A DNA stretch of 64,000 bases from Apteryx mantelli (Eukaryota > Chordata > Aves > Apterygiformes > Apterygidae). The notes under the pieces were generated by a model that searched no databases, was not told the origin of the DNA, and worked only from the letters and a program-made list of their open reading frames with translations. Below are positions 37,601 through 49,600 of this stretch, piece after piece (the stretch's first letter is position 1; each line of letters starts with the position of its first letter). Location: positions 42,964,501 through 43,028,500 of the forward strand of contig NC_089980.1 of assembly GCF_036417845.1 (NCBI RefSeq), read 5' to 3'. The translations under genes and the position numbers were made by a program.

Positions 37601-40600
37601 AGGTAGGAAAAGGTAGCCATTACCCACACCAAAAAATCTCAGCAGTTTTAGACTGAATGATAATAGGCTGAGGTAAGCAAGAGAAAGATGTCAGAAATTT
37701 TGCTCAGGAACCTACACTTGATTGACTTCTTCGCAATGTTTCACTGTCCCTGATGAGCAGAGAGGGGAGCAACTAGTGGAGCTGTTAATGGAAGCTACAA
37801 TGTCCGGATAAGATTCAGAGCAGCATGTAGAAATAGGTTTCTCCATTTAATGTGTCTGAGATATTCTGGTAACAAAAACCATGAAAGGTGTCACCAGGTG
37901 GGTGTTATTTCATGCCAACTTTATTTCCCCAGGGTCCCCTCTGACATGCAAGCAACTTTTGATTCTTACAGACCATATTATATTGCTAGTTTTGCATCAT
38001 ACCGTGTTTTATGTAAAGGCGATTTCAGGGAAGAAAGATGTATGAGGAGCAAGAGAGATTCCTCTCACCCTCTCATGGTGATCTTGAAGCAAAGTTGCCT
38101 CTTTAGGACAACTGATCTACTGAGACTCTTAAATAAGGACATACCCTGCCTACTGCATTTTAAAGACTAGTGATTGCATGTATAAGCTGGTATTTCAGAT
38201 GTACCCTGACATAATTGTTTTCCACTTGGTGAGAAATCCAACCTCTGAGACAGGAGGCCACACCAACCAGAAGGACACTGCTGGTGGCAGAACTCTGACC
38301 CTCGTCTTTGTCAGAAACCATCCAGGACAGACTGATTTGATAAACTGCTTAATGTATGAATGCAAGAAGTATGTGATGAGGAACTTGATTAAGTGAGAAA
38401 TAAATATGACTAGATGTATCAAGGGTAAGACCATGGAAGATAACAGAGAAAAAAAAAGAAATTTTTTTCCTTTCTGAAAAAGGAAAAGGATGAAAGAGTT
38501 GAATTTGGAAGATGAAAAGCAAGGAGAATTAAGAGAAACTCCTGACTGATACATTTCCTACCAAGCTCACTCTGGACACAGAAGCTACTTTAACATCCTT
38601 GTCTGAAACGCAGTTTTCATTTGAAAACAGGCAAGAAATGGCTAGTGCCATGACTGCATCCAGTTGCTACACTGAGTTCATCCTGGGCTTCCGAAGGAAG
38701 GAAGGTTTCTTGCTGGCTCTGATCCAGTCAGAACTTCCTTACAATCACAATGTAGATTTTGACATCCTAGCCTGGCTTCCTGCCTTTAATAGCTCCATTC
38801 CCTCAGCTTTTTCTTCCTTAGAGCAAGTTTGGATTGGCAAGAGCTGGGGGGAGGAGAGTTATTTATTTTTTATGGCAGTTTCCCTGCTGCAAGTGCAGCT
38901 GGATGTAAAATTTCCATAGAAGCTCAGAGAACATTTGACTTTTTATTAACGTTTTCTTCTTAGTCTTCAGTGCTGAAAATTGCCTCCTCGTGTCATTCTT
39001 CCTGCTTGGATGTCACACGCAGTCACCATGGGACGTTGCTGTTGTCTCATCATTCCCCTTCCTCCCCTTGTGAAGGGGTCTTTTCCGAAGGATGCTGCTG
39101 AAGGATGCAGAGACACAGGTTACAGTGAAATCTGTTCTTCTCAGGAGATGACTTTCTACAGCACAATGCAGCTGCTAGAAGCCAGTGTCAGGTTCGGGGA
39201 CTCTTCGCCTGGACTCAGACTAGATGAAGAATGTGTTGCATTGGGCAACTGCATTAAGGGCAGTCTACACATCTTGAGAAACAAGCAAAACAAATAGTAA
39301 CACTCTCCACCTCTTCAGTTACGTTGTTCTCTCTTTCCCTCTTTCCCTTTCTCCTTTCTCTCTAGAAGATGAGACCTGGAGTCAAGGATATCTTTTATGC
39401 TAGAGGAAGGAAGCATGGGTACCAGCAAAGCATAGCAACAGATTTTTACTTTTTTTTTTTTTTTTTTTTTTTTAAAGCAAGTGATAATGAGTGTATCTCA
39501 ATCAACATCCTATTTAGCTACTGTTGTGCTGACCTCTGAACTGAAAGGAACAACTCGTCTACCTGCTCGGCCATTAGCCTATTAACACGCTTTACAAAAA
39601 TTTGGTTTGTTGATGCTGTCACTGTTTCTCCTTTTCTTTCCCCTATCAGCTTTGAAAATGGTATGAACCATTCAAAACTATTCCAAAAAATGGTATATTT
39701 TTTTTGAAGTAAGATATGTAGAACTCAGGGTTGACACAAATATATGAAAATCTGCTTTTACGAAGAAAAAGACGACATAAGCAAGACATTTGCCACATTA
39801 AATGAAACAGGAAAAATGTAACGCTGCCATCTCAAAGTCTAGTATTGCACGAGATTGCATAAGCCCAGTATGAACAGGAATACAGATACCTCACAAGTAA
39901 TCAGGAATGTTTATAGAAGCCTATCAAAATACATGATGTCCACATGACACCATGGACTCTCAATCTGTAAAACTGAATTATTTTCTTTATATCAATCAAA
40001 ATTTTATAACTTTTCTAGCTTTTGCAAAGTACAATAAAATGAAATAAACAGATTTTTTCCCTTATAAAATATTTCAACAGCAACGAATAATTACTCATTT
40101 GAACTGATACTAAATGGAACACAATCTAATAATAGTAACTTTAAGAACTTACTCAGAATGTTAAAAAACTGTAATTTAGCAAAAATATAACTGGGAAATA
40201 CCTATTAATTTTTCTTTACACTCCCCACTGTCTAGGAAAATGCAGGCTAAGTAAGGTATCTTTTCCATGTTTCTATCTGAAAAGCAGGTTTACTCTTTCC
40301 ATGTTTTGAATCAAGACAAAATGATCACAACAGATAGAAAATGGGAGAAGGAAAGTACTTTGGGGGTTTGTTTTTTAAAAATTACAAAATTACACAGAGT
40401 TTTCCCCCTGTTTATGATAAAGTATAGCACTGTTTTGTATCACAGTTTAAAAGCTTGGAGAGACATATGTATTGAGACCTATTTGAAAATTGGTCCTTAC
40501 ATTACAGCTTTGCTCAGGTTACCAGAGGAACGAATTTGTTCTAGCCTCTTGTTTGTTCTGAGACCTGTTGTTCAGCAAAAATAGTGCAACGCGGCAAATA

Positions 40601-43600
40601 TAGCGACCAAGAGTATGTGCAAACGCTCAGGTGAACAAAGACCTTGAAGAGAATACACAGTTTTATCCACATGAACATTTGAGAGGAGTACGAACGCAAA
40701 CACATGATCATGTGGGAGATTACAGCAGTTACTCAGAGAGCAGAAACAATTCTATATGGTTTGTGAGTGATCACGAAGTTCAATTACAATCCGAAGAAAT
40801 AACCACCTGATGAGAGTAACACCCACTAAGTTGGTGAACAATCCATATGCTAAATTTTAAAACATAAATATTCAGCAAGTGATGAGTAATGAACAAATTA
40901 AAAGATGAGTTTGTATGTAAGAGGACAATTCATTAACAGAGAATAAGGGTTCAGGGTACTGTATCAGCTCTGACAGAATCAGATATTTATTTTCTGATTC
41001 ACCTTTAAACAGGTGAGATTCATCCCATACAATGTACACTGTACTGCTGGCAAAAGGCAATTTGCTGGCCACCTGACTATATAAGGCACTTGCATATCCA
41101 AAATCCTGGGGACTTCTGAAAACCCATAGCCGATACTGATGCGATCAACGTAGTTACAGAAAATAACATCTTTTTTTTCCAAATATATAAACTCCCTCCT
41201 GTTGCTAAAGCAATATTTTTACAGTTTTGATAAACTTTTTCCAAGGGCAGGACTCTCTCAGCTAGAACAGGAACATCCTGTCTTTTTCAAGCAAACGCTG
41301 AGGCTATCATCTGCTCAAAACATCTCTTGAGAATTCGCAGCAGAAAGGGACCCGAGTAGGGGCCCGAGCACCCCAAAAAAATAGAATCACAGGTGAGGAA
41401 GCAACAAAGAGTGGAAAAAGCATTAATCTCCTCCCAGAAGTTGTTAGAGACAAAACTGTTATCTGGTATAACTGATCTGGGAGCACTGAGGGCTTTGCAG
41501 GATTGAAATCGCAGATGCCTCTGCATTTGAAGATAGAGAATCGTTGGCAAAGTTTGCACATGCAGCCATGGCTGGAATAGCAGGAAATTATACAGATGAG
41601 GATTGAATGGCACTGGCGGAGCTATTCTAGGAAGTTTGGATGAAGCCCACACATCCAGTGCCAAGTTCTGGCACTACCAGACATTTCCACAAACTCAAAA
41701 ACACATCCAGAAATTAAACATACCGTAGTGAAACTTCCATTGTTAAGGAAGAACAAAATTAAAACAGTGTCTTCTGATCTCGCCTTCTGTTCTTGCAAGA
41801 GGCGAACTGTAACTAGAAATGATTCAGATCAAAACCATCCTATCCCTTATTTCTTATAAAACAACACAATACCTGCAGGATTTGGCTGGATATAATTTTT
41901 GTTCTAATTTCTTTTTCATTTCCTCTCATGACTTAAGTGCTTCAGGATAGCTTTTTATTCTTTTATTCATAAAATATGATTAAAACATACGTAGTTCAAA
42001 TGTTATAAAAGATGCTGGTGCCTTTGCTATATGCCCTATATAAAGCAATAATGGAAGATACAGAACTTTTTAACTAAAACTCTCCAGCAGGAAACTGCTA
42101 TTACTTACATTTATTTATTCCCATCAATATGCCAGAAAGCCTTTATTCTTCATATATCACTGTTCAGTAGAACTGGTTGAGTAATTGTCAGTAGGCCATT
42201 TATATATATTTTACCAGTGAACTAATTTGCTACAATATTCAAATTTGGCAAATTCATAGAGAGAGAAGGACATGGTCAAAGCAATTTAAATGTTCAAACT
42301 AGTATCTATGAAAGCACTTGCAGTATTTACTTGGATTTACTTCAGCTTTCTGAAAGTCGCCTGATTTTCCACAAAAGAGGCGGGGAGGAGGGAAGGGGAA
42401 AAAAAGCAATAAAAACACACAAGAGATCATAGCAAAAAAGAGTCCTGAATGCTAACATAGTTTCAGGCTAACTGGAGAGTAAAGGAATCACAGCTTTAGC
42501 TTTGCTCCAGAAGGCAACTCTGGCTCAAGCACGTGATGTTAAACCATGGCAGCCCTTGCGCACGCCAGCAGCACACGCACCCTGTCAGTGCCTCCGCTCC
42601 TGCCAGTCACTCCTCTGCCTGCTCTGCCCATGCAACCAGCCTCACGACCCCCATCAGCAGCCCCTCATTCGTCAGCCCCGCTGCACGCCCCAGCTCGTGC
42701 CAGCCGCACGTCTCTGCCTCTATCCCCGACCTCATACAAGACACCATCGCTTTTTCGCACCCACTAGTTCTCACGTAAAGGCAAGCTGCCATGAGACGAA
42801 GCAGGGCAGCGTGGATTAGCTGCCGCCAGCCCCACGCTGCGAGCCCGCAGCCCCGCCGGGAGGGCACCCGGGAGCCTCCGGCTGGCAGGTCTCCAGCAAG
42901 ACCCGGGATTGGGAACAGAGAGGGGCTGGCGAGCGCCAGACTCGGTTTGGGCAGCTCCACAAGTAGTCGCAGACAATTTTTCCTGTTAAAACATCTGCCG
43001 GTGCACTCAGCCACAGGCAGGTATAAGGAAAGAGCAACTTACCCCAGCCAATGCAGAGGTAAAGCCGAAAAATTCTCTGCTCAGAAAAGACTGAAAGTAC
43101 CAGCAGTGTGTACAGGTACATGCCTTCCACCAGCAGCCAGTAGTAGTTTGCAGCCACACAATACTGCATCATCACGAAGACCAAACGGCAGCTGAGTGAT
43201 TCCTGTGGTGGAAGAAATCACAGCCCAAATGAATGCAACAGGGGCTGAGAAGAGGCAAACCCAAAAGAGTGGTTCACACTCCTACTGTTACTCCCTCCTC
43301 AAAAAAACATTTGCTAAATTCATCACACCTGCGTACTGAAAGGACCGAGGTCAGCAATAGGTGCTATCCACAGGAGATAGGTGCTTTGAACAACATTCCT
43401 CCTTTAAAAAAATGTAAAAATTATATGTTCTGTATTTTCTCTCCATAAACCCTGGATTTTCATTTGAAAAACAGCATGCAAAGATGAAAAGAAGAGCAAC
43501 TGAAAGACAGTGTCTGTATCAATTGCACTCAGCAAATACTTTCAGTTCCCCAGAGATTATATTCTGCAGTTGAGAATTTCTCTATTAGAGAGCAAATATT

Positions 43601-46600
43601 TAATGCCACAATGTTGACTATTACCCAAAGCAAAAAACTTTTGATAGAAGAACACACAGTGCATCACATTTAAGTGCAAAAACTCTCTCGGCTCATAAAT
43701 TACAGAGAGGTGGTCAGCAGGGCTTTAGATAGGTATGAAACTTAATTACCTAATTTATCCATCAGATCTGATGAAACCATTGCTGGATAAAATACCTGCA
43801 AAAGCACAAAGCCTGGTCTTTTTGAAAGGAGAGAATGACTGACAATTCAATGTGAACACTTTCAAATCTTGCATTTAAGGTATGTATTACAGTATTATTT
43901 TCTGGCAATCAATATATTGCAAATGAGAAGAAATCAATTGTCATATGGGATTCACTCATATGGTATTAGTACTCAAGCCTCAGGCAGAGTGTCAGAAAAG
44001 GATGGATACTAACCATCCATCAGAAGAAATACTCTTTATGATCCCAGCTTTGTATTTCAGTAGCAAACACCGGACTCGTTCTAGAATCACAACAGCTACA
44101 CAAATAATGAAAATCCATTTCTTTGAAGATTCAATTACATTTTGTATAACAAATCTGAAAGGGGAATAGGCATAAAACATGCTTTCATCATATTCACAAA
44201 AGAGTGGTCTATCTTCTCCATTTGATTATAAGTATTTAATTAGCCTGTTCCTCCAAAGCTTTTCTAAATGCTTTGAATTTGCATTTTAATCAGATGCTTC
44301 CCTTTTTCCATCATTAACAGATCATAAAGGTCTCCAAGAATGACCAAATAATTTCATCATTATATCAGAGGGACATTCCTGTCACAGAAGGTGCTGGCTT
44401 AGGGAACCGAACACTCTGCTGTCACCACTGGAAGAGCTGAATTTGCAGCAGACATGGGCACTTGCATGCTGGCCAAAAAGATCCAACTCTTCATGTTTCT
44501 TTTACCCAGAAGGGGCCACCCCTTCCCCGCAGGCAGGGAAACATCCCATGGCATCAATTACTTGTCTGCAGCAAGCCCAGGGTGGCACTACCACCACTGC
44601 ATACATTATGCTACAAGATTCAGGGAAAATTTGTGGACTGAAAACAGTATTTTGGACAATGCTCGCTGTGCAATATGAAATTACCCGCTGTCATGCAGAC
44701 ACATCACAGTGATGACTCCTATATCCTGAGAACCATGACAGTGCCTGCCCCTACCTGGAAGGAGATAAGTCCTTCCCACTGGTGCTCTTGTGTAGCTGTG
44801 CTGTACATCCATTTCACCACAGAGTCCTTAATGAAGACGGATATGGCACGGAGGATAAAAGAGGTGAAAAGGTTCAGGTGAATATAATTCCTGGTGCAAT
44901 GCAGATGTCTGTAGAAAGGAAGAGTCAGTCATCATCCAGTGACTGTGCAAAAGCTGCAAAATCACAGATACAAATGAGGGAGGGAAGGATGAGCTCAGTT
45001 TGCAACCAGAAAATACCAGAGGGAATCCCATAACTTGAGAATGGTTGTGGGGATTTTCAAACTTTCTGTAGGAAGAAATCAATACCAAGGAAAAGACATT
45101 CAAAACTTCACCCCAAAAGTGAACATTTGCAGGACTGCAGAGGACATCAGTGCGTAAGGAACAATTATTTTGAAAGTTTAGAAAGTGTAAAAATAAAGTG
45201 ATTTTCAAAAGGCATATCTGGAAGGACTAAACAATTCAACTTTCACATAATGTATCTAATCTATTTGCACTGCACAGGTTTACTTTGGCAGGGCTCAGGA
45301 ACTGATGTGCAGTACGGCTTCAGGCTATGCCCAAGTATCCCTTCCCACAAAGAAAAATATCCCGCATGTAAACTACCACTTTGACAAGAAGAGAAAAAAC
45401 TGTATTCAAATTGCTTCCCAGGGGAATTGTAAATACCTTTTGTGGAACTAAAAGGAACACAATTTTAACCCCTGTCTTCGGAATTGAAAACAAAAAACAA
45501 AGAAAAATCCTCTTGAATTTCAGCAGCCAGCTGCAAAGACAGCAAAATTGCTACTTGTCAGAGAACAGCATATTAAGGGATAGCAAAGGAAAATGTAGTC
45601 ACGTAAATGACACCCAAGAGCAGAGTGCTGCCAATATTTTACCAGCCTCGTCCACGATCTTTTTTTTTTTCAACATTGCAAGGGTACACACTTTGCTTCA
45701 AAGGAAGCTACATTGCAGTATGATTCTTTTTTGACCCTAAAAAATACAGGTGACATATTATAAACAGTTTCAATGAACTTGTGCTTTAAATGCCTATTTT
45801 TACTGCTCTCTGAATTCAGGCAGGAAAGTAGACTTGCTCTACAAGTTACCAGCTTTACACTGAAGACAAAGGAGAACTCCTTTCTGTATAGCTTAAACAG
45901 AATTTCTTGTAAGTCACGAGTCATTTCAAAATTTACTTATGGCAAATATTTATTTTCCTTTAACTCAAAACTTGTTTGCTGCTACCCTTCAGAATTGCCA
46001 CACATTTAAATCTGACTGAACATTTATGTAAATTAGCCAGTTGAAGAAAACAGGCTGCAAGTAGTTACTGAGTATTTCTGCTGCAGCCAAAGCAAGTTAC
46101 ACAAGTGGTTTCAGTCATGAAGTTATGGGCCTAATTCAGCTTCCATCACTGAAATTACAGATTTTTCTTCCATTACTTTCAGAAGAGGCAAAACTAGACA
46201 CTAGAGGTGTGTTGCTTCCTCTGTTGAACAGTTATCAAAACCAAATATGATGGTTATTCTGTAGACTAAGACCTTATAAAGGCCTTCCTGCTATGAAAGT
46301 GCTGAAGGCCAGCATTTGGTGCCACTGAATCAAGTTTCTCTCCCCCATGGGTAAGCGAGTGCACACACCTCCTGGGGAGAGGCCATGAGCAGAGGCTCCA
46401 GCCAGAATCCAGTGATTACAATCAATGTCAGGGGTAGCATTAATGGTGAAGGACTACAAAAAACATTAAAAAAAATGAGGTCTCATGTATTTCATGAGGT
46501 CCTCCTGGATGAAGTTATCCACAGACAATTTAGACAGGAAATCACTAAGTAGTTTGATTGCACGGTTTTAATAAGGTTCTCTGTCCCTTTAATGTCTCTA

Positions 46601-49600
46601 AAGCCTCATTTTCAAAATCAGAAATTCTTACAGAATTCTTCATTGAATATGTAACACATCCTTTTCTTCCCTTCTCTCTCTCTTTCACATGCACTCTTCT
46701 CTAGTCCTCACGTTACAATTAAAGGAAAAAATGCTAAAGAATTTCTCTACTAAAAATCAGGATATCAAAATTCCCTCCCTCCTAGCAGTCATCTGTGACA
46801 AAATTGCTTTTTGTTTCCTGCCAAAAACATGCACATGCTTCCTTCAAAAAGCATAGGGGTGCACTCTGTGACCTTTACACTTGGGCTGCTAAGATTACTC
46901 AAAAAGTGTCACTGATCAGTGAAACAAGGAGAAAGCACTTATCCTGGGAGACATTTGGAGACTTAAAGACCATCTGGTGTTTTGTCAGATAACTCCCTAA
47001 TTTGCACAGGTGCAACACGTACAAATCATAATTATCATCACATGGCATTAACAGAGGGTGAGCATGTCTGTACCTTTTTGTAGCAATTTTAAATCTTCTC
47101 TGAGATACCTAGCGTTATGTTTCTCCACTGGATGGAAGAGGTATAATACGATGCTAAAAGGTGTGATACAGTATTAGAAGGCTTGGCTTATTTAGTTTGA
47201 GAAAATAGAGGCTAAAAGGCATGACTGATCTCTTTAAATACATAATGGGTATAAGGACTTACGAGAGAGGAAAAGAAAGGGACTGTCTTGTTAACAGACA
47301 GTTCTTGCACCAGAACTAATGGGCTTTAGCTGGTAATGCCCATTACCGTCAAAGAAGAAAGTTGCTTAAGCATCAGAGCATTGAAGGTTCCTGACACAAC
47401 TCCAAATAAGAATATCATGAGATAGAAACCTATGCTGTTTTAAGAGGCAGCCTCATCAGCATGTCAGAGGGTAAAAGGACATGGCTGTCTGCAGTGGCCA
47501 GGAGTGGGACTTGATGACAGAGGGAGCTTCTTCCCACAACAGAATAGGAGCCTATCTTTGTGTTTTCTGAACACTGATCTCCTGTCCTCAGCACCCCCAA
47601 ATTGCAGGCAAGTCTGGCTGGAATCAGTGACATACCTACTGCCTTTACAGAGAAAAAACAGACATCTCTGTTGGAGTGCAAACTTTTCTTCTTTTAAGCA
47701 AACCTACACAGTGTAGCATTGGCGTGTACCCAGCTCAAGAAGGCTTTACAGTCACTAAACTCTTAATTTTGATGCACTCCATACAATTTGTTGGTGCATA
47801 CCTGGATGAACCCAGTATGCCAATCTGGCCAGGTGGCAGCAATTTATTTCACATAAAGTTTTCAGGTTTCAAAATTAGGTTCTGTTCCATATTGCAAAAG
47901 AGATGAGATTTTAGGAAAGTCTTCCAAAAAGAGAAATTGTGTCAAAAATCCATTTCTGCCTTGAAACACACCCTGCATATCAGGGAGTGGAAATGGGCCA
48001 GATTTAAGTCTACTATCTGTGTAATTCCAAGCAATGCAAAATGAAAACTTCTATCCTAAAGGTCCTCCTGCTTCCCAGAGGAGTGTCCCATCTCCAAGGC
48101 GATGTCATGAGGGAATGCAGGAATATCTCTCCTTCTTCCATCTCTTCCAGTGGATATTTAATTGAAATAAAAAATACCATGACACAATATTCCAATTGAT
48201 AAAACAGCATATGTTCCATACATTCATACTGGCAATACTACGAAAGTTTAGAAATTTTACTTGAGTTTTGAGAAGAACTGATTGCAGGAAGGAATACAGA
48301 GGTGACAAGGATAGAGGAATACTGAGGTGATGGAGGAAGGGAAAAGTCAAATGTTTCTGTCAAAGTCCAATACTGTTATTTAGAAAAACATAACACTTTT
48401 CTCTGCTCTCTTCAGAGCTTCACCAGTTACCTGAATCCAAGAAGAATGGCAGTTGCTATTACAAGGGCAGAGAAGGAAAGAGCATATCCAATGGTGTATA
48501 TGATGGACAAATTCAGGAGCTGTTCTTCTGGTGCATCCTGAGAGCATGTAAGGGAGAAAAGAAAAAAAGAGGGGATGGGAGAAAGACAGAGCTCATGGGC
48601 TTCATTTCTTTTCTCCCAGCTGCTTTCTAACTTTTCTTAATGGTACCCAGAAGTCATTCTCTTACTTTCAAAGTTTAAATGCATACATCAAATCAGTCTT
48701 CCACTTTTCATATGTTCCAAAGGAATAAAAGTTTAATCTTAACTCCCCAGCTGCTCCCAGATGTTCACTCAAACACTTGGACATTGCTAGAAAGTAGACA
48801 ATGTGGCATTATTTTATCACAAAGTTGGAGAGGAGTGAATTACCACACAAGCAGGCATTAAACGGATGGCTAGGCGAGAAGAACTAGGCGAGAAGAACTC
48901 AATCCTGCGGAAAAAATGGCAGAGTCAGTGTTTCCAGCCTTGAACACCCACAGCCAGTCCCCTTATGGCTGCACTGAAGGGTTTCCTTTGGCTACATCTA
49001 TACTCGGAAACAGAACAAGTGAGGCCTCTTCTCTGGCTCTGAGGTTAAGCAGCAAAGCGCGGCTTGTGCTCATACAGCTGAACTTTTTTCTGCCCCAGAC
49101 AGTCCCTCTACTGCCTCAACCACACTATCTGCTGGGAGCAGCCCTGAGCCCACGTGTGGCAGTGCCTGGGGGTGAGTGGGTAGGGGCCAGCGTGTGCCCC
49201 AGACCGTGCTAGTGACGGCGCGGCAGGGCTGTCCGCGCCTCGGCAGTCCTGCGCGGGGCTCTCCTCGGGTGCTCCACTGCAGACATGGCCACTTAGACCC
49301 CAGCTTGAAAGTGCTGGCCAAAACCTTTGGGGAGAGAAGAACTGTGTGAAAAGCTACAGGCAGGTCTGAGTTATGATACAGGCTTGGTGCTTGGGCTCCG
49401 AGGCACTTCTATATTCTATATTCTGGCTCTTTTCTAAGCACATACCTTTGTCTAAGACTCAAGCATTTTTCTTGCCTACTTCAAGCGGCTGATTCTGCAG
49501 TTGACTCCCAAGACCTGTGCTGTACGAAGGAATATTTTCCTTGTGCTTCAGAAACAAGTACAGCTATTCAGATGTACTTTGTATAGCCAGAAGGGTTTAA

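Noticed and set aside
37850-39297. Series of roughly 105-codon plus-strand frames in GLP1R intron 7
   Set aside because: They have no domains, no consistent splice phases and no similarity to known proteins, and their length is within chance for this much sequence.
39320-39375. Strong polypyrimidine tract ending in CTCTAG, like a plus-strand splice acceptor
   Set aside because: The sequence after it shows no conserved coding frame, and a lone acceptor-like tract is common in introns.
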